Shown here: positions 1 to 5,180 of the stretch, piece after piece
Layout of the letters: every line of letters begins with the position of its first letter
How positions within the stretch are numbered: position 1 is the first letter of the stretch
From: Ekhidna sp.
Lineage (GTDB): Bacteria > Bacteroidota > Bacteroidia > Cytophagales > Cyclobacteriaceae
Assembly (NCBI GenBank): GCA_013214445.1
Contig: JABSPG010000331.1
Span: forward strand, 1-5,180
Direction of reading: 5' to 3'
DNA: 5,180 bases
Notes under the pieces: generated by a model
What the model saw: only the letters and a program-made list of their open reading frames with translations
Told to the model about the DNA's origin: nothing
Database searches by the model: none
Made by a program: the position numbers and the translations under genes

Positions 1-572
1 TCTGAGTGCACTTGACAATCAAAGAGCAAGCCACCGTTCTTCCTGAAGTCTTCCATGAATCGAATCAGCGCAAGCTTAGAAGCATTGCTCACGCTAGAAA
101 ACATGGACTCCCCGCAAAACACGTGTCCAAGATCTACACCATAAATACCTCCTACCAACTCACCCTTTTGCCAAACCTCAACCGATTTAGCATATCCAAG
201 TTCATGTAATCTTATATAGGCCAATTCCATTTCATCCGTAATCCAAGTACCCTCCTGACCTATCCTTGGCATCTTTTTGCATGCCTCGATCACCTTTTCG
301 AAAGCGTTATTGAATGTCACCTCCAGCTGATCGGAATTAAGTACTCTCCGCATCGATTTTGAAACATGAAGTTTTTCTGGATAAAGGACAAATCTTGGAT
401 CAGGACTCCACCAAATGATAGGTTCTCCACTACTGTACCAAGGAAAAATTCCGGAACGATATGCAATCATGAGTCTTTCAGGTAAGAGATCACCCCCTAC
501 TGCAACAATTCCCTCCTCAGCGCCATGAACAGGGGGGAAAATCAAGTCATCTGTGAGTCGATAAATTGGCAT
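1..572 (-). CDS. aat: Leucyl/phenylalanyl-tRNA--protein transferase, C-terminus cut by window edge
   Basis: Aat transfers Leu or Phe from aminoacyl-tRNA to proteins that begin with Arg or Lys, marking them for ClpAP-type degradation (bacterial N-end rule), in the cytosol. Translating the minus strand from the ATG at 572-570 gives 190 residues with no stop before the edge. Family motifs appear in order: VGGDL at 25-29, GIFPWY at 41-46, WWSPDPR at 54-60, GTWIT at 108-112, GGIYGV at 141-146, GESMFS at 154-159 (substrate pocket region) and DCQ at 185-187. The family is usually about 210-235 residues, so only some 20-45 C-terminal residues are missing. The start is 8 bases after the stop of the receptor-like gene, with no Shine-Dalgarno sequence; the N-terminus MPIYRL matches the usual family beginning. 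It is the last visible gene of the operon. The family call is secure; that the protein is intact beyond the edge is assumed. Confidence 0.96.
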   Translation of the reverse strand, partial: MPIYRLTDDLIFPPVHGAEEGIVAVGGDLLPERLMIAYRSGIFPWYSSGEPIIWWSPDPRFVLYPEKLHVSKSMRRVLNSDQLEVTFNNAFEKVIEACKKMPRIGQEGTWITDEMELAYIRLHELGYAKSVEVWQKGELVGGIYGVDLGHVFCGESMFSSVSNASKLALIRFMEDFRKNGGLLFDCQVHS

Positions 573-580
573 CTGCGATA

Positions 581-1330
581 CTAAGCCCAATGCTGCATTC
601 TACTCCCATACCAGCTGAATAGTTCACCATCTACCAATTCGCGAGCGGCCTTTGGCCAGAGCTTCTTGGCTTCAACCAAATGTTCATCTTTGAAAGGAAA
701 AGGTTCTGAGCTAAACAGAACTTTGTCTGGATCTAGGGCTCTAATCTCCTCTTCCAAAAGAGAAGGGTAGCGAGGCTCCTTGATCAGGTTTTCATAACCC
801 AAATGAGCAAGCATGCCATCAATGAAAGTACCCGAACCTGCTGTCATCCAGGGATTTTTCCAAATAAGATAGATCACCTTTCCTTTTTTCGAATTCCTTA
901 CAGAAGTCAAGGCTCTTTGACAAGAGCTGACAATTTTGGATGCTTCCAGTTCCAAATCGGATATGCTACCTAGACTGGACATCATTTGATATGCATCTTC
1001 TAGTGTCGCAATATCACTCATCCAGACCGGAAAATCCCTTGCTAGTTCATAGATTCCCTCTAGATAGTTCTCCTCCTTATTTCCGACAATCAGATCCGGT
1101 TTTAACTGTTGGATTTTTTCAAATCTAAAATTCTTCGTGCCCCCAACAATGGGAATAGCTTCGACCTTTTGCTTCGGATGGATACAAAACTTGGTACGGC
1201 CCACTACAGGAGCTCCTATATCAAGCAAGAACTCTGTTTGAGATGGAACAAGGGAGATAATTCTCTTTGGAGGATAAGAAAAAGTGATCCTCTGACCCAT
1301 TTGATCTGTAACTGTCAGAAGATCACTCAT
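581..1330 (-). CDS. BtuF-like helical-backbone metal/cobalamin receptor without signal peptide
   Basis: This 249-residue protein belongs to the periplasmic-binding family (PF01497 type) that captures cobalamin, haem or iron-siderophores for ABC importers. The first lobe has RIISLVPSQTEFLLDIGA at 23-40, VVGRTKFCIHP at 42-52 and a QQLKPDLIVGNKEEN segment at 74-88. A linking helix spans about 105-150. The second lobe has VIYLIWKNPWMTAGSGTF at 152-169, LFSSEPFPF at 205-213 and a C-terminal DGELFSWYG stretch. Acidic residues at 86-87 and Glu209 could be the usual transporter-docking glutamates (inference). The length matches a mature BtuF, but there is no signal peptide and no lipobox. Upstream in-frame codons back to a stop at 1381-1379 hold no ATG, GTG or TTG. 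The start is 7 bases after the peptidase stop. No permease or ATPase gene is visible. Cobalamin is the best ligand guess; iron-siderophore is the alternative. Confidence 0.85.
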   Translation of the reverse strand: MSDLLTVTDQMGQRITFSYPPKRIISLVPSQTEFLLDIGAPVVGRTKFCIHPKQKVEAIPIVGGTKNFRFEKIQQLKPDLIVGNKEENYLEGIYELARDFPVWMSDIATLEDAYQMMSSLGSISDLELEASKIVSSCQRALTSVRNSKKGKVIYLIWKNPWMTAGSGTFIDGMLAHLGYENLIKEPRYPSLLEEEIRALDPDKVLFSSEPFPFKDEHLVEAKKLWPKAARELVDGELFSWYGSRMQHWA

Positions 1331-1337
1331 TGCGATT

Positions 1338-2405
1338 TTACTTAAAATAAGTAAAATCTTGGCCGTCCTGAATCTGAATCACAGATTCATAAATCAACTT
1401 AATGACATTTTCGACATCTTCTTTATGCACGGTCTCCACGGTAGTATGCATGTATTTTAAAGGAAGCGAAATTAGTGCAGAAGCCACCCCTACATCAGAA
1501 TAGGCAAAAGCATCTGTATCTGTCCCAGTAGTCCGGGATGCTGCCATGCGCTGGTAAGGAATGTCGTTTTTCTCCGCCACTTCCAAAATCATATCTCTCA
1601 AATTGTTTTGTACCGCAGGTCCGTAGGTAATCGCTGGTCCCTCTCCTGCTGTCATATCTCCACTAGTAATCTTATTATACATTGGGGATTGTGTATCATG
1701 TGTTACATCCGTTACAATTGCTACATCTGGCTTAATCCTACGAGAGATCATTTCTGCCCCTCTCAGACCAATCTCTTCTTGCACTGCATTAACAACATAC
1801 AAGCCAAAAGGCAGATCAACTTTATTCTCTGATATTCTACGAGCCACCTCTGCGATCATGAATCCTCCAGCTCTATTATCAAGTGCTCTTCCGACCAGAT
1901 ATTTGTTATTCATCTCGAAGAGCTCATCTTGAAAAGTAGCTACAGTTCCTACATGGATTCCCATTTTCTCTACCTCTTCTTTACTCTCAGCCCCCACATC
2001 AATGCAAATATTCTTAAGTGTCGGGTTATCTTCCTTGTCTTTTCGTACGTGAATGGCAGGCCATCCAAAAACACCCTTAACCACGCCTTCCTTGGTGTGA
2101 AGGTTTACGCGCATAGAGGGTGCTATTTGATGATCGGATCCGCCATTTCTCACCACATAGATGTAGCCTTTATCAGTAATGTAATTTACAAACCAACTGA
2201 TCTCATCTGCATGAGCTTCAATGACTACTTTATACTTAGCTTCCGGATTGATCACACCATAGACACTGCCATACGTATCGACCACATGATCATCTACATA
2301 AGGCTTCACATAATCTAACCAAATTTTTTGCCCCTCCTTTTCAAAACCGGTAGGTGCAGCATTATTGAGGTATTTGTATAAGAAATCTTCGCTTTTTTTA
2401 TCCAT
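1338..2405 (-). CDS. M42 family metallo-aminopeptidase (glutamyl aminopeptidase/TET type)
   Basis: Predicted cytosolic, two-metal aminopeptidase of the M42 family (PepA/FrvX/YsdC/TET relatives), which trims N-terminal residues from peptides and usually assembles into large hollow oligomers. At 355 residues it is full length. The active-site set looks complete: His65 and Asp67 in EAHADE, the metal-bridging Asp176 in ALDNRAGG, Glu210 (catalytic base) and Glu211 (metal ligand) in QEEIGLRG, Asp233 in VTDVTHD, and His320 in KYMHTT near the C-terminus. The segment between about residues 70 and 165 corresponds to the inserted oligomerisation/dimerisation domain of the family. There is no signal peptide. 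The ATG lies only 2 bases after the SDR stop, which fixes it firmly in the operon and suggests translational coupling. Substrate preference (acidic versus hydrophobic N-terminus) cannot be read from the sequence. Some relatives are annotated as endoglucanases; the peptidase assignment is the better supported one. Confidence 0.95.
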   Translation of the reverse strand: MDKKSEDFLYKYLNNAAPTGFEKEGQKIWLDYVKPYVDDHVVDTYGSVYGVINPEAKYKVVIEAHADEISWFVNYITDKGYIYVVRNGGSDHQIAPSMRVNLHTKEGVVKGVFGWPAIHVRKDKEDNPTLKNICIDVGAESKEEVEKMGIHVGTVATFQDELFEMNNKYLVGRALDNRAGGFMIAEVARRISENKVDLPFGLYVVNAVQEEIGLRGAEMISRRIKPDVAIVTDVTHDTQSPMYNKITSGDMTAGEGPAITYGPAVQNNLRDMILEVAEKNDIPYQRMAASRTTGTDTDAFAYSDVGVASALISLPLKYMHTTVETVHKEDVENVIKLIYESVIQIQDGQDFTYFK

Positions 2406-2407
2406 GT

Positions 2408-3100
2408 TTATATGCTTTTAACCAGACCTCCATCAATTAGAAAGTCCTGTCCTGTAATATATTCTGATTTATCGCTTGCTAAAAATATAACTAATTCTGC
2501 CACCTCATCGGGAGCACCCTGACGCAACATTGGGATCTGCTTGATTGTTTCTTCGTCTGCCTTGTAACTATCAATGTACCCCGGAAGCACATTGTTCATT
2601 CGAATGCCTTCTGAGGCGTATTTAGTTGCAAAAAGCTTAGTATAGGCACTCAATGCCGTTCTTGCTACTGATGAAATAGGGAAGTTTAAGGAAGGTTCCT
2701 TGGCTCCAAATGTTGAGATATTCACTATGGACCCTCCATGGCGCATCCGATCAGCAACAAGCTTTGAAACTCTGATAACATTCATCAGGGCTAGATCAAA
2801 TCCTTCCTTCCAATGCTCATCAGTAAGTTCCAGCAATTCCCCTTTGGGAGGATGACCCGTGTTATTCACCACTACATCAACCTGCCCGTAGGTCTCGAAG
2901 GTAGCATCCACCAAACGCTCAAGATCTTCAAGGTTTCCAGTGGAACCCTGCACAGCGATTCCTCCTAGGTCAGAAGCTAAGTCATGAATTTCGGAGGATC
3001 GAGAAAGCATAGCTATCTGATAATCATTAGCAACGAGTCTTTGAGCGCAAGCAAATCCCATTCCTTTACTCGCGGCTGTTACAATAGCTACCTTACTCAT
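2408..3100 (-). CDS. Divergent short-chain dehydrogenase/reductase (SDR) with substituted catalytic residues
   Basis: This 230-residue protein has a Rossmann fold of the SDR superfamily, which normally carries out NAD(P)-dependent oxidoreduction. The cofactor loop is TAASKGMG at 8-15 (first glycine of TGxxxGxG replaced by Ala). NNTG is at 79-82 (canonical NNAG), Asn107 sits in the helix that usually supplies the tetrad Asn, and the C-terminal block has MNNVLPG followed by YITGQDFLIDGG. In ungapped comparison with classical SDRs, the catalytic Ser falls on Thr130, Tyr on Ser143 and Lys on Arg147. A nearby Tyr153 and Lys155 are not in YxxxK spacing. The rest of the fold looks intact, so this is a divergent subfamily rather than a decayed gene. 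I chose the ATG at 3100-3098; a GTG two codons upstream (3106-3104) is possible. The start lies 22 bases after the pccB stop. The substrate is unknown; a generic 3-oxoacyl reductase label would be unsafe. Confidence 0.9.
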   Translation of the reverse strand: MSKVAIVTAASKGMGFACAQRLVANDYQIAMLSRSSEIHDLASDLGGIAVQGSTGNLEDLERLVDATFETYGQVDVVVNNTGHPPKGELLELTDEHWKEGFDLALMNVIRVSKLVADRMRHGGSIVNISTFGAKEPSLNFPISSVARTALSAYTKLFATKYASEGIRMNNVLPGYIDSYKADEETIKQIPMLRQGAPDEVAELVIFLASDKSEYITGQDFLIDGGLVKSI

Positions 3101-3122
3101 ACCCACATCACAATCAGATCAA

Positions 3123-4706
3123 TTACAATGGAATATTTCCATGTTTTTTTCTGGGTAGTTTATCCACCTTGTTTTCTAACATAGCGAACGCATCGATCAA
3201 CTTGGATCGGGTTTCGCTTGGTTTTATCACCTCATCCACAAATCCTCGAGCTGCCGCTATGTATGGATTTGCAAATTTCTCCGTGTACTCGTTGATTTTT
3301 TCCTGATGCATGGCATGAGGATCGTCGGCATTCTTTATTTCCTTTCTGAAAATAATCTCAGAAGCTCCCTGAGCTCCCATTACTGCTATTTCTGCTGTCG
3401 GCCAAGCGTAGTTCATATCTGCACCGATATGCTTTGAATTCATCACATCGTATGCTCCTCCGTAAGCTTTCCTGGTAATGACGGATATTCTGGGTACTGT
3501 TGCTTCGCTAAAGGCATAAAGCAATTTTGCCCCATTAGTAATGATTCCGTTCCATTCCTGATCTGTTCCAGGTAGAAATCCTGGCACATCAACCAAGACA
3601 AGCAATGGCACATTGAAGCTATCACAGAAGCGGACAAATCGTCCACCTTTTGTACTTGACTGTATATCCAAAACACCGGCCATGCTCATGGGCTGGTTTG
3701 CTACAATCCCGATGCTTCTACCTGCAAGTCGGCCAAATCCACAAATGATATTTTCCGCAAAATCTTTATGAACCTCCAAAAAGCTATCATCATCAATGAT
3801 CCCTTTGATCACCTCGTTCATGTCATACGGCTGATTAGGATTCTCAGGCATGAGTTCATCTAAAACCGACCGGGTCTCATCGCCTATCTCGTAAGCAACT
3901 CTTGGCGGTTCCTCTTCACAATTCGAAGGGATATAACTCATCAACTGTTTGATCTGTCTGATACACTCCGCCTCATTGGCACAAGCAAAATGAGTAACTC
4001 CACTCTTAGAGGCATGTGTCTGAGCACCTCCTAGCTCTTCACTAGTCACCTCTTCTTGAGTGACTGTTTTTACAACATTGGGACCTGTCACAAACATGTA
4101 GCTGCTCTGCTCCACCATGAAAATGAAATCTGTAATGGCAGGAGAATACACTGCACCGCCAGCACAAGGTCCTAAAATTGCTGATATCTGAGGCACTACG
4201 CCTGAAGCCAGTGTGTTCCTATAGAATATATCAGCGTAACCCCCAAGCGATACAACCCCTTCTTGAATTCGTGCCCCACCAGAATCATTTAATCCAATCA
4301 CTGGTGCCCCATTCTTCATGGCCATATCCATGATCTTCACAATCTTTTCTGCAAAAGTCTCCGACAGTGAGCCTCCAAAGACAGTAAAGTCTTGACTGAA
4401 AACATAAGTTAACCTACCATCAATGGTTCCATATCCCGTCACTACACCATCTCCCAAAACCTTTTGCTTGTCCATCCCAAAATCGGTAGCACGGTGGGTC
4501 ACAAATTTTCCTATCTCATGAAAGGATCCCTGATCCAAAAGCAAATCGATGCGTTCTCTAGCAGTAAGCTTGCCTTTTTCATGCTGCTTTGCAATTCGAT
4601 CTTCTCCTCCCCCCTTAAGGGCTTGCGCATTCATAGATTCAAGACGAGCATTCTTTTCTGCAATAGACTGAATGTTGGTTGCGGTTTTAGGCTTTTCTGT
4701 ACTCAT
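3123..4706 (-). CDS. pccB: Acyl-CoA carboxylase carboxyltransferase (beta) subunit, propionyl-CoA type
   Basis: Carboxyltransferase subunit that moves CO2 from carboxybiotin to an acyl-CoA, most likely propionyl-CoA to give (S)-methylmalonyl-CoA. The protein is 527 residues, normal for PccB. The N-terminal crotonase-like half carries the early GKLTARERIDLLLD motif at 45-58, FGGSLSE at 110-116, DSGGARIQEGV at 141-151 and GPCAGGAVYSPA at 179-190 (oxyanion glycines 183-184). The C-terminal half carries DVPGFLPG at 373-380, TRKAYGGAYDVM at 411-422 and AWPTAEIAVMGAQGA at 435-449. Asp420, just after the second oxyanion pair, appears to match the propionyl-specificity Asp422 of Streptomyces PccB; this is a recalled alignment, so moderate certainty. 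A biotin carboxylase/BCCP partner is required and is not in the window. I chose the ATG at 4706; an in-frame TTG at 4748 would add 14 residues but lies upstream of the likely promoter. First gene of the operon. Methylmalonyl-CoA decarboxylase or another acyl-CoA specificity is a less likely alternative. Confidence 0.93.
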   Translation of the reverse strand: MSTEKPKTATNIQSIAEKNARLESMNAQALKGGGEDRIAKQHEKGKLTARERIDLLLDQGSFHEIGKFVTHRATDFGMDKQKVLGDGVVTGYGTIDGRLTYVFSQDFTVFGGSLSETFAEKIVKIMDMAMKNGAPVIGLNDSGGARIQEGVVSLGGYADIFYRNTLASGVVPQISAILGPCAGGAVYSPAITDFIFMVEQSSYMFVTGPNVVKTVTQEEVTSEELGGAQTHASKSGVTHFACANEAECIRQIKQLMSYIPSNCEEEPPRVAYEIGDETRSVLDELMPENPNQPYDMNEVIKGIIDDDSFLEVHKDFAENIICGFGRLAGRSIGIVANQPMSMAGVLDIQSSTKGGRFVRFCDSFNVPLLVLVDVPGFLPGTDQEWNGIITNGAKLLYAFSEATVPRISVITRKAYGGAYDVMNSKHIGADMNYAWPTAEIAVMGAQGASEIIFRKEIKNADDPHAMHQEKINEYTEKFANPYIAAARGFVDEVIKPSETRSKLIDAFAMLENKVDKLPRKKHGNIPL

Positions 4707-4723
4707 ATTTTTCTGGAAAACAT

Positions 4724-4731
4724 CAAATATA
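4724..4731 (-). promoter_or_regulatory. Bacteroidota-type -7 promoter element for the pccB operon
   Basis: The minus strand reads TATATTTG here, a full match to the Bacteroidota -7 consensus TAnnTTTG. A start of transcription about 6-8 bases downstream would leave a leader of roughly 10 bases before the ATG at 4706, with an A-rich stretch (AGAAAAAT) just ahead of it. No clear TTTG -33 element stands at the usual spacing, so the site may be weak or activator-dependent. Confidence 0.55.
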
Positions 4732-4760
4732 AGGTTAGCAATGGACAATCTGGAATATTG

Positions 4761-4776
4761 ATTATCAATTGATAAT
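4761..4776. promoter_or_regulatory. 16-base perfect palindrome, candidate operator
   Basis: The sequence ATTATCAATTGATAAT is identical to its own reverse complement over all 16 bases. It lies near the middle of the divergent intergenic region, about 30 bases upstream of the pccB -7 element and about 26 bases upstream of the weak plus-strand one. That position suits a dimeric regulator acting on both promoters. It is too AT-rich and has no loop, so a transcription terminator is unlikely. Chance occurrence in AT-rich DNA is possible. Confidence 0.45.
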
Positions 4777-4802
4777 TCTAAAATCTGTCTGATTTGATTT
4801 GC

Positions 4803-4810
4803 TATATTGC
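4803..4810 (+). promoter_or_regulatory. Weak candidate -7 element for the Ppx/GppA gene
   Basis: TATATTGC resembles the TAnnTTTG consensus with the last two bases off. It ends 6 bases before the ATG at 4817, so if used, transcription would begin at or very near the start codon, giving a leaderless or nearly leaderless message. No convincing -33 element is present at normal spacing. A different upstream promoter within the intergenic region is quite possible. Confidence 0.25.
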
Positions 4811-4816
4811 GGCGCT

Positions 4817-5180
4817 ATGGACGTAGCTGTGATTGACTTAGGAACGAACACCTTTCACCTTCTTCTTGCTTCGGTAGAAGGGACTAGTCATAATATCTTT
4901 TATCGTGAAAGAAAGGCTGTGAAAATTGGTGAAAATGGAATTAACAGGGGGGAAATTACTCCCCCAGCATGGGATAGAGCAATTGCAACTCTTAAGGATT
5001 TCAAGGCCACCATCGACAGTAAAAAGATCGAGAAAGTATACGCCACTGCCACCAGTGCCATGCGCAATGCCAGCAATGGATCTGCGTTGGTAGAGGAAAT
5101 AAAAAATGAAACAGGCATACACATTGAGGTGATCTCAGGAACCAGAGAGGCTGAACTGATACATTTAGGAGCTAGCAAAG
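4817..5180 (+). CDS. ppx: Ppx/GppA family phosphatase, N-terminal part only
   Basis: Exopolyphosphatase or pppGpp phosphohydrolase family (ASKHA fold): Ppx removes terminal phosphates from polyphosphate, and GppA converts pppGpp to ppGpp. The frame from the ATG at 4817 stays open for 121 residues to the window edge. Residues 3-17 (VAVIDLGTNTFHLLL) are the phosphate-1 loop of the fold. KVYATATSAMRNASNG at 73-88 corresponds to the conserved A-T-(S/A)-A-x-R-x-A-x-N segment. ISGTREAELI at 106-115 carries Glu111, in the position of the catalytic Glu of E. coli Ppx (SGxxEAxL). The phosphate-2 motif and the rest lie beyond the edge; short Bacteroidota relatives are about 300 residues. The start begins directly with the family N-terminus, so an upstream start is unlikely. 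Which activity applies cannot be decided from this fragment. Divergent from pccB. Confidence 0.93.
   Translation, partial: MDVAVIDLGTNTFHLLLASVEGTSHNIFYRERKAVKIGENGINRGEITPPAWDRAIATLKDFKATIDSKKIEKVYATATSAMRNASNGSALVEEIKNETGIHIEVISGTREAELIHLGASK

Larger units (their letters stand above)
1..4731 (-). other. Predicted five-gene operon: pccB, SDR, M42 peptidase, BtuF-like receptor, aat
   Basis: Five same-strand genes are separated by only 22, 2, 7 and 8 bases. I see no stem-loop plus T-run between any of them and no space for independent regulatory regions. The only good promoter candidate is at 4731-4724, ahead of pccB. None of the five starts has a clear Shine-Dalgarno sequence, as is common in Bacteroidota, so short gaps and translational coupling may matter. 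The operon continues past, or ends beyond, the left edge. Internal promoters inside coding sequence cannot be excluded. Confidence 0.8.
4722..4798. repeat. Cluster of TTGAT/ATCAA half-sites
   Basis: Five copies of the pentamer TTGAT or its complement ATCAA occur here: ATCAA at 4722-4726, TTGAT at 4758-4762, ATCAA at 4764-4768, TTGAT at 4769-4773 and TTGAT at 4794-4798. The two TTGAT copies at 4758 and 4769 are 11 bases apart, one helical turn, and flank an ATCAA. The middle copies are part of the 16-base palindrome, so they are not independent evidence. The leftmost copy overlaps the pccB -7 element. Confidence 0.3.
4707..4816. other. Divergent intergenic region between pccB and the Ppx/GppA gene
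   Basis: This 110-base AT-rich stretch separates two divergently transcribed genes and must hold both promoters. It contains a strong minus-strand -7 element near its left side, a weaker plus-strand candidate near its right side, and a 16-base palindrome close to its centre. I see no small gene, RNA fold or riboswitch in it. Confidence 0.8.

Noticed and set aside
6..209. 67-residue plus-strand open frame at the left edge
   Set aside because: It is antisense to the conserved C-terminal half of aat (GESMFS and DCQ region).
1331..1378. N-terminal extension of the receptor gene that could supply a signal peptide
   Set aside because: The in-frame upstream stretch has no ATG, GTG or TTG and is closed by a stop at 1381-1379; it also overlaps the end of the peptidase gene.
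1929..2318. 129-residue plus-strand open frame opposite the M42 gene
   Set aside because: Antisense shadow of a gene with a complete M42 active site; the translation shows no recognisable domain.
3101..3106. GTG start for the SDR two codons upstream of the ATG
   Set aside because: Possible, but the ATG at 3100 gives the usual short SDR N-terminus (MSKVAIVT) and needs no rare start; the difference is only two residues.
3101..3122. Terminator or separate promoter between pccB and the SDR gene, the widest gap in the cluster
   Set aside because: The 22 bases contain no inverted repeat, no T-run and no TAnnTTTG element.
3443..3676. 77-residue minus-strand open frame inside pccB
   Set aside because: It is an alternative frame of a well-conserved carboxyltransferase region; no family motifs.
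4838..5178. Two minus-strand open frames (4838-5122 and 4900-5178) facing the Ppx/GppA gene
   Set aside because: They are antisense to a clear Ppx/GppA N-terminus with phosphate-1 and catalytic-Glu motifs, and their translations are low-complexity and resemble no family.
1..5180. CRISPR array, tRNA or rRNA gene, insertion sequence, riboswitch
   Set aside because: No regularly spaced repeats, cloverleaf-like or ribosomal sequence, transposase or terminal repeats were seen; nearly all bases are accounted for by six coding regions and one 110-base intergenic region.

Overview
The window looks like core chromosome of a Bacteroidota bacterium, probably of the Cytophagales type. This is an inference from three things: AT-leaning DNA, genes without recognisable Shine-Dalgarno sequences ahead of their starts, and a TAnnTTTG-type -7 promoter element (the Bacteroidota sigma-factor signature) ahead of the main gene cluster. 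I see no mobile elements, CRISPR arrays, tRNA or rRNA genes, or signs of recent transfer.

Layout: positions 1-4706 hold five genes, all on the minus strand and packed head to tail with gaps of 22, 2, 7 and 8 bases, so almost certainly one operon read from right to left. In transcription order they are: a carboxyltransferase (beta) subunit of a propionyl-CoA-type acyl-CoA carboxylase (pccB); a divergent short-chain dehydrogenase/reductase (SDR); an M42-family metallo-aminopeptidase; a BtuF-like helical-backbone metal/cobalamin receptor without a signal peptide; and leucyl/phenylalanyl-tRNA--protein transferase (aat), cut by the left window edge just after its DCQ motif. Positions 4707-4816 are a 110-base divergent intergenic region with a good minus-strand promoter, a 16-base perfect palindrome near its middle and several TTGAT/ATCAA half-sites. 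From 4817 rightward on the plus strand is the N-terminal part of a Ppx/GppA-family phosphatase, cut by the right edge.

How the genes may work together: PccB would make methylmalonyl-CoA from propionyl-CoA with a biotin-carrying alpha subunit that is not in the window. The usual next step is B12-dependent methylmalonyl-CoA mutase, so a cobalamin-receptor-like protein in the same operon is a suggestive but unproven link. The M42 peptidase and Aat both act on protein or peptide N-termini. Otherwise the operon reads as mixed housekeeping genes.

The most unusual points are: the SDR, in which all three classical Ser-Tyr-Lys catalytic positions appear substituted; the receptor-like protein with no route to the periplasm; and the palindrome between the divergent promoters. 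I found no convincing sign of a wholly new multi-gene system.
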